Below, piece by piece: positions 32,300-41,464 of a stretch of 53,358 nucleotides of DNA. Every line of letters starts with the position of its first letter. The first letter of the stretch is position 1. Under the pieces are notes generated by a model. The model saw only the letters and a list, made by a program, of their open reading frames with translations, had not been told where the DNA came from and searched no databases. This stretch comes from Bowdeniella nasicola (lineage in GTDB: Bacteria; Actinomycetota; Actinomycetes; Actinomycetales; Actinomycetaceae), in assembly GCF_001907295.1 (NCBI RefSeq), contig NZ_MQVR01000009.1, forward strand, positions 1-53,358. Direction: 5' to 3'. The position numbers and the translations under genes were made by a program.

Positions 32300-34656
32300 T
32301 CCGCACGCTCGACCTCCGCCTCGCGCCGATCGCACTCGGAGCGTGGGCTGGCGCCTGGCTCGCGCTCAGCGCGCCGGCACCGATCACCGGCGGCATCGTC
32401 CTCCTTACCGCCCTGGCAGCGTTCATCGCCGCGCGCCGCCGTCCCGCTCGCCACAGCCAGGGGCACCGCTTCGCGCTCGTCATGCTCCTTGCTCTCGGCC
32501 TCGCCTACGGCGCCGCGTGTGCCGCCGTCGCGACGAGCACGCGTGGCGCGGCATTGCAGCAGCTGACTAGCGAGGTTGATTCGCCCCTCATCGTCGAGAT
32601 CGAAGGGATCGCGCGCGTCGATCCCGTCGCCGTCGACGGACCGGAATGGGCAGAGGCGCGACACCGGATGATCGTCGAACTCACGCGAGTGTGCGCGCGC
32701 CAGCAATGCCACGCCAGCCGCGAGGTCGCGCTCGTCTACGGCGCGGCCCCCGACGTCCGCGCCGGCATGCGCCTGAGCGCCGTGGGTCGCCTTGCCGCCG
32801 CGCCACCGGGCGGAGAGGCCGTCGCACAGCTCACGGCCAAGCGCATCGAAGTAACGGCGCCGCCGCGTGGAATCGGGGCGGTGACCGACGCGATTCGTTC
32901 CTCGTTTCGCGACGTCAGTACGCAGCTTTCGCCGCAGGGCGCCGGGCTCGTACCGGGAATCTCGATCGGCGATCGCCGGGCGATCCCCTCCGACCTCGAC
33001 GACGCCATGAAGGCCGCGTCCCTCACCCATCTCACCGCCGTCTCGGGCGCCCATATCGCCGTCATCCTCGGCGCCGTCCTCGCGCTGACGATCGTGCTCC
33101 CGCGAGCCGCATCGCTCGCCTGCGGGGCGGCGACGCTCCTCGCCATGTTCCTGCTCGTGGGGCCGCTGCCGTCCGTCAAGCGGGCCATGGTCATGGGCCT
33201 CGTTGTCCTCCTGGCACGCCTGCGAGGCAGGACACCGGCGGGCGTGCCCGCGCTCGCCGTCGCGGTCATCGTCGTGATCGGGCTGTGGCCGCATTCCGCG
33301 CGTTCCTATGGCTTCGCGCTCTCCGTGACCGCGACCGCCGGGCTCATGCTGCTGACGCCCGTGCTCACCCGGGTCCTCGCACGCTATGTCCCGCGTCGAC
33401 TCGCTGCCGCCATCGCCGTACCCGTCGCCGCGCAACTCGCGTGCGCACCGATCCTCGCGCTGATGCTCGCCGAGTTCCAAAGCTACGGGGTCCTCGCCAA
33501 TATCATCGCGACCCCCGCCTTCGTGCCCGCACTCCTGTTCGCGCTGCCCGCGGCTCTCCTGTCTCCGTTCCTGCCCACCGCGGCCCTGGCGCTCGCGAAA
33601 GTCTCGGCGTTCTTCACCTCCTGGCTCGCCACCGTCGCGACCACCATCGCATCCGCACCGCGCGCTCGGCTGCCCCTGCCCGAAGGCGCTCTCGGCGCCG
33701 GGCTAGTCCTGGTTGTCTGCGTCCTCGTCATCGTCCTCGTACTCGCGCTCGACCGTCGCCACCCACCGGACCGCAAGCCGCGCACCCGCCGCGCCGTGGC
33801 GTTGCTCGCCGCCATGCTCCTAGTCATCTTCGCGCCGCGCTTCTGGCCGCGCGGCGCCGGACCTTGGGACCTGTGGCAGTGCGATGTCGGCCAGGGCTCC
33901 GCGTTTCTCGCACGCACCGGCGACGACGAGGCCCTGCTGATCGACACCGGCAAATCCGGGGCCGGTATCGCCCGCTGCCTGGCAGACGCCCGCATCAACA
34001 GGCTTTCCCACGTCTTCCTATCCCACCCCCACGCGGATCACGTGGGCGGCCTGCCCGATGTCGTCTCCGTCGCCGACGTCGCCTCGCTCATTACTGGGCC
34101 GGCCAGCCACCCGGCAGCCAACGTCGCCGCGACTAAGACCACGGCCAGGCAGGCAGGACTCACCCTGCATGACCCCATCCGCGACGCATCGCCCCGCTCC
34201 GGCGCCGTCGGCGCCGCGACGTGGCAGATCATCGGCCCAAGCGCCGCACTCCTCGCAGCTGGAGATACCGAGGCGAGCGCTAACGACCTTTCCCTCGTCG
34301 TGCTTATCGAAACCGCGGGGATCCGCGCCCTGGTCTTAGGTGACCTCGAGGCGGCCGGGCAGGAATCACTCCTTGCCACCCTCAAACGCACGTGCCCCAC
34401 GCCCGGCTGTCTCGCGATCGACGTTGTCATCGTCGCCCACCACGGCTCTGCCAGCCAGAGCCCCGAACTCGCGGCCTATCTCGCCGCACCCATTGCCCTC
34501 ATCTCGGTGGGGGAGAACGAGTACGGCCACCCGAGCACGCACGCGATCGACCTCTACGACACGCACGGCGAGGTCTACCGCACCGACCGCGACGGCCACC
34601 TCACCCTCGCTTCGACGCCCGAGGGAATCGTGCTCACGAAGCGACCCAGTTCATGA
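32296..34656 (+). CDS. comEC: ComEC/Rec2 family DNA-uptake channel
   Basis: This 786-residue protein begins with GTG overlapping the comEA stop. Two or three N-terminal helices frame a DUF4131-like segment, then the competence domain (from about 205) has HLTAVSGAHIAVILGAVLAL and KRAMVMGLVVLLARLRGR, followed by about eight helices. A C-terminal metallo-beta-lactamase-like domain has the metal motif HPHADH at 577-582 and HHGSASQSP near the end. ComEC forms the membrane pore that passes single-stranded DNA, and the C-terminal domain may be the nuclease. All key parts are intact. The holA gene follows. Confidence 0.95.
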   Translation: MIRTLDLRLAPIALGAWAGAWLALSAPAPITGGIVLLTALAAFIAARRRPARHSQGHRFALVMLLALGLAYGAACAAVATSTRGAALQQLTSEVDSPLIVEIEGIARVDPVAVDGPEWAEARHRMIVELTRVCARQQCHASREVALVYGAAPDVRAGMRLSAVGRLAAAPPGGEAVAQLTAKRIEVTAPPRGIGAVTDAIRSSFRDVSTQLSPQGAGLVPGISIGDRRAIPSDLDDAMKAASLTHLTAVSGAHIAVILGAVLALTIVLPRAASLACGAATLLAMFLLVGPLPSVKRAMVMGLVVLLARLRGRTPAGVPALAVAVIVVIGLWPHSARSYGFALSVTATAGLMLLTPVLTRVLARYVPRRLAAAIAVPVAAQLACAPILALMLAEFQSYGVLANIIATPAFVPALLFALPAALLSPFLPTAALALAKVSAFFTSWLATVATTIASAPRARLPLPEGALGAGLVLVVCVLVIVLVLALDRRHPPDRKPRTRRAVALLAAMLLVIFAPRFWPRGAGPWDLWQCDVGQGSAFLARTGDDEALLIDTGKSGAGIARCLADARINRLSHVFLSHPHADHVGGLPDVVSVADVASLITGPASHPAANVAATKTTARQAGLTLHDPIRDASPRSGAVGAATWQIIGPSAALLAAGDTEASANDLSLVVLIETAGIRALVLGDLEAAGQESLLATLKRTCPTPGCLAIDVVIVAHHGSASQSPELAAYLAAPIALISVGENEYGHPSTHAIDLYDTHGEVYRTDRDGHLTLASTPEGIVLTKRPSS

Positions 34657-34668
34657 GAAAGTGAGTAG

Positions 34669-35670
34669 GTGCCTCCACGTCGGAAAACTGCCAACCCGGG
34701 CCTTTCCTGGGACAAGGCCGAACTCGCCCCCATCGTCCTCATCAAGGGCCCCGAGACCGTCCTTGCTGACCGCGCGCGCCAGCGCCTGATCAGCCAGGCT
34801 CGCGAGGTCGACCCGGACACGGAAATCACCCAGGTCGATGCCGCCGCCTACGCGCCCGCACAGCTCGGAGTCCTGTCCTCCCCGTCCCTGTTCGGCGAGC
34901 GGCGCCTCATCCTCATCGACGGCGCCGAGCACATGAACGACGCCTTCTTAACCGACATGCTCGCCTACCTCTGGGCACCCGAAGACGAGTGCTGGGTCAT
35001 CGTGCACCACCGCTCGGGCCAGCGCGGCAAAAAACTCATTGACGCCATGACCAAGCAGGTGCCGGTCATCGCTTGCGACGAGATCAAGACCGACGGCGAT
35101 AAAGCCCATTTCCTCCAGCAGGATTTTAGGCGCGCCCGCCGACGCATCGAACCTGACGCCACCACCGCGATCGTCGAGGCGGTCGGCTCTGACGTCGCGG
35201 AACTCGCCGCGGCCGCCACCCAGCTCATTGCCGACACCGAGGGCACCATCACGATGGAGACGGTGCGCCGCTACTACGGCAGCCGGGTCGAGGCCTCCGG
35301 CTTCGCGGTTGCTGACGCGGCACTCGCGGGAGATGTGCCCAAGGCACTCGCCCTCGTACGCCACGCGATCGAAACCGGCACGTCTCCGGTCCCGCTGGTG
35401 GCGGCGCTCGCGATGAAACTGCGTACCCTCGCGAAGGTGGCAGGGATGCAGCCGCGCGGCCTCACGGCACGCGATCTCGGCCTGGCCCCCTGGCAGGTCG
35501 ACCGCGCCCGTCGCGAGTTGCGCGGCTGGCGCCCGGAGGGAATCGGTCAGGCGATCATCGCCGTCGCCGAGGCCGATGAAGGTGTGAAGGGCGCAGCGAA
35601 GGACCCCGTTTATGCGATCGAAAAAGCGATCCTGAGCATCGGCCGCGCGAGAAGCGGGCGGGGCAAGTAG
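34669..35670 (+). CDS. holA: DNA polymerase III delta subunit
   Basis: This 333-residue clamp-loader subunit opens the sliding clamp during replication. The N-terminal AAA-like domain has IVLIKGPETVLADRARQRLI and FGERRLILIDGAEHM; the middle has VAELAAAATQLIADTEGTIT; and the C-terminal collar carries LVAALAMKLRTLAKVAGM. The GTG at 34669 follows a GAGTAG-type weak ribosome site, 12 bases after the comEC stop. The comEA-comEC-holA-rpsT order is conserved in actinobacteria. A bidirectional terminator follows at once. Confidence 0.95.
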   Translation: MPPRRKTANPGLSWDKAELAPIVLIKGPETVLADRARQRLISQAREVDPDTEITQVDAAAYAPAQLGVLSSPSLFGERRLILIDGAEHMNDAFLTDMLAYLWAPEDECWVIVHHRSGQRGKKLIDAMTKQVPVIACDEIKTDGDKAHFLQQDFRRARRRIEPDATTAIVEAVGSDVAELAAAATQLIADTEGTITMETVRRYYGSRVEASGFAVADAALAGDVPKALALVRHAIETGTSPVPLVAALAMKLRTLAKVAGMQPRGLTARDLGLAPWQVDRARRELRGWRPEGIGQAIIAVAEADEGVKGAAKDPVYAIEKAILSIGRARSGRGK

Positions 35671-35675
35671 GGCAC

Positions 35676-35712
35676 AAAAAACCGCCGATGACGTGATGTC
35701 TCGGCGGTTTTT
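35676..35712. terminator. Bidirectional intrinsic terminator between holA and rpsT
   Basis: AAAAACCGCCGA (35677-35688) pairs with TCGGCGGTTTTT (35701-35712) around a 12-base loop. The A-run on one side and T-run on the other give a U-tract in both directions, serving the convergent holA and rpsT transcripts. Confidence 0.9.
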
Positions 35713-35743
35713 GATGTTCCGGGATGCTCCCGGCGCGAACCCC

Positions 35744-36004
35744 TTAGAGGGAGTTCACGGTGCGAGCGAGCCGGCTCTTGCGGTTCGCCGCCTGGTTCTT
35801 GTGAATGACGCCCTTGGAGTGCGCCTTGTCGAGCTTGCGGCCGGCGACGGCGAGCGCCTTCTCGGCAGCTTCCTTGTCGCCCGCTGCCACAGCCTCACGG
35901 ACACGACGGACGTACGTCTTGAGCTCGCTCTTCACAGCCTTGTTGCGCTGACGAGCCTTCTCGTTCGTCTTGTTGCGCTTGATCTGAGACTTGATGTTAG
36001 CCAC
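35744..36004 (-). CDS. rpsT: 30S ribosomal protein S20
   Basis: This 86-residue basic protein binds 16S rRNA in early 30S assembly. Nearly the whole sequence is diagnostic: the start [20 protein letters not shown], then [16 protein letters not shown] and the end [19 protein letters not shown]. It is monocistronic, and the shared terminator lies 31 bases beyond its stop. Its promoter must lie in the 36005-36130 stretch that it shares with the divergent repeat-protein gene. Confidence 0.98.
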   Translation of the reverse strand: MANIKSQIKRNKTNEKARQRNKAVKSELKTYVRRVREAVAAGDKEAAEKALAVAGRKLDKAHSKGVIHKNQAANRKSRLARTVNSL

Positions 36005-36127
36005 TTGTGGTGAACTCTTTCGTTGTTCGCTTACGCGATCGGATTCGGTCAGTGAGGGAGTCGCCGGAACCGGGACTGGGCCGTGGGGATGGCACGTGGT
36101 TGGCTCCGACAGGTGCTCCGCACGACC

Positions 36128-37051
36128 ATGCGGTACACCGGGGATCTACACTACCACGCGCTCGGCGGTGTCCAGCGTGTGAATCCTGGCACGTCTGCGC
36201 GGTTTCTTCCCTGTGGGGGACGCCGCGCAGTTCTCGCGTTCGAGATTAAGTCCGAGGCCAAAAGCCGCATCAAGCGGGCGACCGTGGGCCTGTGGAACCG
36301 CTATAGCGCCGGCACCGGCCGCTCCATGCTCGTCACGCGTAATGGCGAGGTGCGCGGCCGTCTCGAGGACATGCAATCTCCGCGAGTCCCGCTCTTTATT
36401 AGCGACTACGACCCCGAGGAAGGGACCGACGAAGAAAAACCGGCGAGCAGTGGTAACCGGGCGGTGGAGCCCGCGCCGTTTATCGATATCGACGTGAACT
36501 TTTTTGGCGAGCCGCGCTCGGTGTTTTACCGCTGGCCGTCGAAGTCCGCGACGGCGCTGTTCGACGTGCCCGCTGGCTCGCCGGCAGCACGGCGATTCGC
36601 GGCGATGGAAGCCTCTCCCATCAAACGGCTCGTCTTTCCGATCATCGCAGGGATCGGGAAGGTCAGCTGGGCGCTGCTCGCCCCGATTCTCAAGGCATTC
36701 TTCTCCTGGCTGTTCAGCTTCCTGCCCGAAATCAATATCCCCTGGCCCCAGATCAATATTCCGTGGCCGGAGATCAACATCCCCTGGCCAGACATCAATA
36801 TCACGTGGCCCGAGATCAACATCCCTTGGTCGGAGCTGCCCGAATGGGTGGTGTGGCTCCTTGGGCACCCGAAACTGTGGATTCCGATTCTGGTCGGGAT
36901 CGTCGCCGGCATCATCGCGATGCGCCGGGCTCGCAAGTCGAAAAAGACTCGCGAGGCCTGGGAGGCCGCTAAGCGCGATGCAGCTCAATCAGAGCAGCAG
37001 TCACCGCATCAAACACGGGCTTATCAAGACGCCCGCCCTCGCGGCGAATAG
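36128..37051 (+). CDS. Hypothetical membrane protein with tandem Ile-Asn-Ile-Pro-Trp-Pro repeats
   Basis: This protein of about 307 residues has no family I recognise. The start is uncertain: ATG 36128, the upstream GTG 36083 and GTG 36179 (290 residues) are in frame; TACACT at 36147-36152 could be a -10 for the last. A basic first part ([19 protein letters not shown]) leads to an acidic stretch ([11 protein letters not shown]), a beta-rich middle ([18 protein letters not shown]), a hydrophobic segment ([17 protein letters not shown]), five tandem seven-residue repeats of consensus EINIPWP, a second hydrophobic segment ([17 protein letters not shown]) and a basic cytosolic tail. The last 83 bases overlap the MazF-like gene on the other strand. 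Confidence 0.65.
   Translation: MRYTGDLHYHALGGVQRVNPGTSARFLPCGGRRAVLAFEIKSEAKSRIKRATVGLWNRYSAGTGRSMLVTRNGEVRGRLEDMQSPRVPLFISDYDPEEGTDEEKPASSGNRAVEPAPFIDIDVNFFGEPRSVFYRWPSKSATALFDVPAGSPAARRFAAMEASPIKRLVFPIIAGIGKVSWALLAPILKAFFSWLFSFLPEINIPWPQINIPWPEINIPWPDINITWPEINIPWSELPEWVVWLLGHPKLWIPILVGIVAGIIAMRRARKSKKTREAWEAAKRDAAQSEQQSPHQTRAYQDARPRGE
36728..36832 (+). repeat. Five tandem 21-bp coding repeats
   Basis: Five in-frame copies of 21 bases encode [28 protein letters not shown] and EINIPWS. The copies differ mainly at third codon positions and at the first residue of each unit, so the repeat is kept at protein level rather than being a recent DNA duplication. A sixth, degenerate unit (ELPEW) follows. 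Confidence 0.9.
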
Positions 37052-37490
37052 CCTCGGGAACCACCCAGAGCAGCCGGTCGAGCCGCACCTCCGAGGGGCG
37101 GCCGCGCTTATCCCACGCGCCCGATCCAATATCGAACCAGTAGCGCCCGTAGCGGGCTTCCTGTTCGGCGTCCCGATCGTGGTCCTTGCTCGTCAGCTGG
37201 GCGACGACGAACTGCCCTACCTGATGCGCAAGAACCAGGACCGGACGGTCCTTGCCCTTGCTCGGGTCCTCCTCGTAGGGAACCCAGGTCCGCACGACCT
37301 CGCCGGGATCGGCGTCGCCATCGGGATCCGGGGCGTACTGGAATGCGGGCAGGCCGCGTGTCAGGTCGTACTCGCCGATCGTCGCGGACTTTTCGGTTTG
37401 GGGAACCTGATAGCTCAGCGACTTGCTTTTGATGGCGTCGCGGGCGATGTACTTAACGAGGCGCAGGCTCCGAGAAAAAATATCGGACAC
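36969..37490 (-). CDS. MazF/PemK-like protein (type II toxin family), no antitoxin seen
   Basis: The protein has 173 residues and starts at GTG 37490. The C-terminal two thirds resemble the PemK/MazF endoribonuclease fold: VVRTWVPYEEDPSKGKDRPV, then LVLAHQVGQFVVAQLTSKDH and [12 protein letters not shown]. The N-terminal 60 residues (SRSLRLVKYIARDAIKSKSL) are an extension not found in classical toxins. No small antitoxin gene lies on either side. Actinobacteria carry such long solitary MazF-like proteins near lepA, so a housekeeping or stress role is as likely as a toxin role. It lies nine bases downstream of a membrane-protein gene and overlaps the repeat-protein gene at its 3' end. Confidence 0.7.
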   Translation of the reverse strand: MSDIFSRSLRLVKYIARDAIKSKSLSYQVPQTEKSATIGEYDLTRGLPAFQYAPDPDGDADPGEVVRTWVPYEEDPSKGKDRPVLVLAHQVGQFVVAQLTSKDHDRDAEQEARYGRYWFDIGSGAWDKRGRPSEVRLDRLLWVVPEAIRREGGRLDKPVFDAVTAALIELHRA

Positions 37491-37499
37491 GGCCCTACC

Positions 37500-38099
37500 C
37501 TACGAAATGAGCAGCGCGAGTGCGCACACCATGAACCCGGTCAGTGCGATCGGCAGGGCGAGCGCGGTGCCGAGGAAGGATCCGACGACGAGGCGCAGAT
37601 CGTGTTTGAGGTAGGGCGCATAGACGACGCCGCCAGCGGCGCGAATGAGGCCGCGCTGCGCCGCCTCGATGCGGGGGAAGTACTTCGCGGTGCGGAACGT
37701 CGTCTCGCGGTAGGCCTCGCCGAGGGCTTCGGACTCATCGTGCAGCGACGAGCGCAACTCGCTCGAGGAGCCGTCGGTGCGGGCAACCTCCGCGTCATGG
37801 GAGACGACATTGCCGTCGATCACGACCGCGCTGGAGCTCGCTTGCAGGGCAATATCGTTGACGTTACGGCGCAGGAAATCCCGAAAGTAGGTAAAGGCTC
37901 CGATGAAGATCCACAACAGGCCTGCGACGACCAGCGGCAGGTAGCGCATCGGGGAGGTGCCGGAAGCGATCACCGCGATCGACATCAACGTGAAGAGGGC
38001 GTTCGCTGCCGCACTGGCGGCAAGAAAGACGCCACCGGGCCGGTGCGCCATGCGCAACAGCGTCGGAAGGAGCCGCGATACTGCCTGGGATGCTGCCAT
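37500..38099 (-). CDS. Hypothetical membrane protein, 199 residues
   Basis: ATG 38099 gives 199 residues. Hydrophobic helices at about 25-50 (FLAASAAANALFTLMSIAVI) and 55-75 (YLPLVVAGLLWIFIGAFTYF) are followed by a charged cytosolic middle (NVVSHDAEVARTDGSSSEL) and two closing hydrophobic segments (VVGSFLGTALALPIALTGFM to the C-terminus). I do not recognise a family. The gene is not preceded by a ribosome site, and TAGAAA lies immediately before the ATG, so a start slightly downstream is possible. It is probably co-transcribed with the downstream MazF-like gene and divergent from lepA. Confidence 0.65.
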   Translation of the reverse strand: MAASQAVSRLLPTLLRMAHRPGGVFLAASAAANALFTLMSIAVIASGTSPMRYLPLVVAGLLWIFIGAFTYFRDFLRRNVNDIALQASSSAVVIDGNVVSHDAEVARTDGSSSELRSSLHDESEALGEAYRETTFRTAKYFPRIEAAQRGLIRAAGGVVYAPYLKHDLRLVVGSFLGTALALPIALTGFMVCALALLIS

Positions 38100-38233
38100 A
38101 TTTCTACTGTGACACCGCAACGCGGCAATGGCACTCGTGAACGTGTCTCGTTCGTCGTCGGCGCAACTGGGAAGCGGTGCTTTGATCGTGCGACAATGAC
38201 CGCTAGGACAAGCGTGAAACGAGGAAAAAGTTC

Positions 38234-40090
38234 GTGCCCATGAGCAATGAGTCGGCCATGAAGCGGATTCGGCCGGCAGCCACCGATCCGTCGCTGCTGC
38301 GCAATTTCTGCATCATCGCGCATATCGATCACGGTAAATCGACGCTGGCGGACCGGATGCTGCAGCTGACCGGGGTCGTCGACGAACGCGCGATGCGCGC
38401 GCAGTATCTCGACCGGATGGATATCGAACGCGAGCGCGGCATCACCATCAAGTCGCAGGCCGTTCGCATGCCCTGGATCGTCGGAGATCAGGCCTACGCC
38501 CTCAACATGATCGACACGCCCGGCCACGTCGACTTCTCCTACGAGGTCTCCCGCTCGCTCGCCGCATGTGAGGGAGCCGTCCTCCTCGTCGACGCCGCCC
38601 AGGGCATTGAGGCGCAGACCCTCGCGAACCTGTACATGGCGCTCGAAAACGACCTCACGATCATTCCGGTCCTGAACAAGATTGACCTGCCAGCCGCGCA
38701 GCCCGAGAAATACGCGGAAGAACTCGCCGGCCTCATCGGCGGTGAGCCCGAGGACTGCCTGCAGGTCTCCGGCAAGACCGGTGTCGGCGTCGCCGAACTG
38801 CTCGATCGGATCGTCGACGAAATCCCGGCGCCGCACGGGGACCCGAACGGTCCGACGCGCGCGATGATCTTCGACTCCGTTTACGACACCTATCGGGGCG
38901 TCGTCACCTACGTCCGCGTCGTCGACGGCCATATCGAGCCGCGCGACCGCATCGAAATGCTCTCGACGAAGGCCCGCCACGAACTGCTCGAAATCGGTGT
39001 CATCGCGCCCGAGCCGACCCCATCAAAGGGACTCGGTGTGGGCGAGGTCGGCTACCTCATCACGGGCGTGAAGGATGTCCGCCAGTCGCGCGTCGGCGAT
39101 ACGGTCACGACGACGGCCCGCGAGGCAACCGAGCCGCTGTCGGGCTACCGCGATCCGCAACCGATGGTGTTCTCGGGCCTGTATCCGATCGACGGCTCGG
39201 ACTATCCGGCCCTGCGTGAGGCGCTCGACAAGCTGAAACTCAACGACGCGGCGCTCGTCTACGAGCCGGAAACCTCCGCGGCGCTCGGCTTCGGCTACCG
39301 GTGTGGCTTCCTCGGACTGCTCCACCTCGAAATCGTCCGCGAACGCCTCGAGCGCGAGTTCAACCTCGACCTCATTTCGACGTCCCCGAACGTCGTGTAC
39401 ACCGTCGAGATGGAAGACGGCACGACCCTCACCGTGACGAATCCGTCAGAGTTTCCCGACGGCAAGATCCACGCCGTGCACGAACCGATGGTGAAGGCGA
39501 CGATCCTGCTGCCGAGCGACTTCGTCGGCGCCGTGATGGAACTGTGCCAGACCCGACGCGGCAACCTGCTCGGCATGGACTATCTCTCGCCGGAGCGCGT
39601 CGAGCTGCGCTACGAACTGCCCCTTGCCGAGATCGTCTTTGACTTCTTCGACCAGCTGAAATCGAAGACGAAGGGCTACGCCTCCCTCGACTACGACACG
39701 ACCGGCGACCAGGTCGCGAACCTCGTCAAGGTCGACATCCTTCTGCACGGCGATACCGTCGACGCCTTCTCCGCCATCGTCCACCGGGACAAGGCCTACG
39801 AATACGGCGTCGAGATGGCGGGCAAGCTGAAGAACCTTATCACGCGCCAGCAGTTCGAGGTGCCGATCCAGGCGGCGATCGGCTCGCGCGTCATCGCCCG
39901 CGAAACCATCCGCGCGCTTCGCAAGGACATGCTCGCCAAATGCTATGGCGGCGACATCTCGCGTAAGCGCAAGCTGCTGGAAAAGCAGAAGGAAGGCAAG
40001 AAGCGCATGAAGGCCATCGGACGCGTCGAGGTACCCCAGGAAGCGTTCGTTGCCGCGTTATCCTCGGATGCGCCGACGGGGAAGAAATGA
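38234..40090 (+). CDS. lepA: Elongation factor 4 (ribosome back-translocase)
   Basis: This 618-residue GTPase binds ribosomes and can reverse translocation. G motifs are visible: AHIDHGKST (G1), [12 protein letters not shown] (G2), DTPGHVDF (G3), NKIDLP (G4). The LepA-specific C-terminal domain follows ([57 protein letters not shown]). GTG 38234 sits eight bases after GAGGA; ATG 38240 is the alternative. The stop overlaps the MOSC gene by four bases. Confidence 0.97.
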   Translation: MPMSNESAMKRIRPAATDPSLLRNFCIIAHIDHGKSTLADRMLQLTGVVDERAMRAQYLDRMDIERERGITIKSQAVRMPWIVGDQAYALNMIDTPGHVDFSYEVSRSLAACEGAVLLVDAAQGIEAQTLANLYMALENDLTIIPVLNKIDLPAAQPEKYAEELAGLIGGEPEDCLQVSGKTGVGVAELLDRIVDEIPAPHGDPNGPTRAMIFDSVYDTYRGVVTYVRVVDGHIEPRDRIEMLSTKARHELLEIGVIAPEPTPSKGLGVGEVGYLITGVKDVRQSRVGDTVTTTAREATEPLSGYRDPQPMVFSGLYPIDGSDYPALREALDKLKLNDAALVYEPETSAALGFGYRCGFLGLLHLEIVRERLEREFNLDLISTSPNVVYTVEMEDGTTLTVTNPSEFPDGKIHAVHEPMVKATILLPSDFVGAVMELCQTRRGNLLGMDYLSPERVELRYELPLAEIVFDFFDQLKSKTKGYASLDYDTTGDQVANLVKVDILLHGDTVDAFSAIVHRDKAYEYGVEMAGKLKNLITRQQFEVPIQAAIGSRVIARETIRALRKDMLAKCYGGDISRKRKLLEKQKEGKKRMKAIGRVEVPQEAFVAALSSDAPTGKK

Positions 40091-40755
40091 CCGAACTTGG
40101 CTACCTTGAGACCGTCTGCCTCGCGCACCCCGTCCTGACGCTCGTTCCGGGTCCCGTTGGGATCTCCGCGATCGACAAGCGACCGACGTCCGAACCGGTC
40201 GCGATCGGCGAGCTTGGCCTGCGCGGCGATATCCAGTGCAACCGCAAGCACCACGGTGGCGTCGACAAGGCGGTTTACGTCATGGACTCCGCCGAGTTCA
40301 CGTACTGGGAGCGCGAACTCGATACCGAATTGCCGTATGGCCATTTTGGTGAGAACTTCCGGATCTCATCGCCTGCCCGCTGGGGCGCCGACGACGCCGA
40401 AATCGGGGAGCGCTGGCGCATTGGATCGACGGTGCTCGAGGTGACCGGGCCACGCAACCCGTGTGCGACATTCGGCTATCACATGGGGATCGACCGCTGG
40501 GCGCGTACCTTCCGCGACCACGGCCGCCCAGGCGTGTACTTGAAGGTCATCACGCCCGGCGAGGTCCGGACCGGAGATACGGTCGAACTCATCGACCGGC
40601 CCGGTCATGGCGTCTCGGTCGCCCGCTGGTTCCAGCACAACGACCCGGCGGACGCGCGCGCCATCCTCGCGATGCACGATCGCGGCGACATCACGGTCGC
40701 GCACTATACGCTGAAGTATCTGCTCGCGGCCGTCGCACGGGAGGAACACGCATGA
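40087..40755 (+). CDS. MOSC-domain protein (YiiM-like)
   Basis: This 222-residue protein has the MOSC fold of molybdenum-cofactor sulfurase C-terminal domains. Family features are [50 protein letters not shown] with the invariant Cys, and [18 protein letters not shown]. Relatives such as YiiM bind Mo cofactor and reduce N-hydroxylated purines. The gene is inserted between lepA and trmB, with four-base overlaps on both sides, so it is translated with them. No molybdenum genes are visible in the window. Confidence 0.9.
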   Translation: MTELGYLETVCLAHPVLTLVPGPVGISAIDKRPTSEPVAIGELGLRGDIQCNRKHHGGVDKAVYVMDSAEFTYWERELDTELPYGHFGENFRISSPARWGADDAEIGERWRIGSTVLEVTGPRNPCATFGYHMGIDRWARTFRDHGRPGVYLKVITPGEVRTGDTVELIDRPGHGVSVARWFQHNDPADARAILAMHDRGDITVAHYTLKYLLAAVAREEHA

Positions 40756-41462
40756 CGGAAGCTCGCCACTTCGCCCGCACCACGTCCTTTGTGCGGCGCG
40801 GAGACAGGATGACGCGCAGCCAGGAGGCCGCCTGGGAACGCTACCGCGACGACTTCGTCCTCGAGATCGAACGCTCCGGCGGCATGACGAGCGTCGCGCC
40901 GGACCAGCTCATCGATCTCGACACCGCATTCGAGGGCGTGACCGGCGACCTCATCGTCGAAATCGGCACCGGCACCTCGGACCAGATCGTCCACGCAGCT
41001 AGCGAACGTCGCAACGACCGGTTCCTCGGGTTCGAGGTGTGGCGCCCCGGCATCGCGCAGGGCCTCATCAAGGCCAACCAGGCCGGCGTCAGCAATATTC
41101 GTTTCATTCAGGCCGACGCGGAACAGGGCCTCATCCAACTCATTGCTGAGGGAGCCGCGGCCGAGGTCTGGACGTTTTTCCCGGACCCGTGGCAAAAGGC
41201 CCGGCACCACAAGCGTCGCCTCGTCAAGGAGTCCTTCGCGACCGATGTCGCGCACGTGCTGCGCGACGGCGGCGTGTGGCGCCTCGCGACCGACTGGCGA
41301 GGATACGCCTCCCACATGATCCATGTGCTGAGCGAGCACCCGGACTTCGACGTGTTCAACGAGGGGCGTTATGAGGGCCGCACGATGACGAAATTCGAGT
41401 CGCGTGCCGAGGACGAGGGGCGATTCGCCTATGACCTCATCGCCTACCGGCACCCGCGTTAA
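40752..41462 (+). CDS. trmB: tRNA (guanine-46-N7)-methyltransferase
   Basis: This 236-residue SAM-dependent enzyme forms m7G46 in the tRNA variable loop. The SAM-binding loop is VEIGTGTSDQI, followed by FLGFEVWRPGI and FIQADAEQGLIQLI. The diagnostic block TFFPDPWQKARHHKRRLV carries the catalytic Asp. ATG 40752 overlaps the MOSC stop by four bases; the open frame extends upstream only as a shadow. The hemW start lies two bases beyond the stop. Confidence 0.96.
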   Translation: MTEARHFARTTSFVRRGDRMTRSQEAAWERYRDDFVLEIERSGGMTSVAPDQLIDLDTAFEGVTGDLIVEIGTGTSDQIVHAASERRNDRFLGFEVWRPGIAQGLIKANQAGVSNIRFIQADAEQGLIQLIAEGAAAEVWTFFPDPWQKARHHKRRLVKESFATDVAHVLRDGGVWRLATDWRGYASHMIHVLSEHPDFDVFNEGRYEGRTMTKFESRAEDEGRFAYDLIAYRHPR

Positions 41463-41464
41463 CG

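Noticed and set aside
36728-36832. Tandem repeats considered as a CRISPR array or tandem regulatory repeat
   Set aside because: The units are 21 bases without spacers, lie in an open reading frame, and differ at third codon positions, so they are protein repeats.
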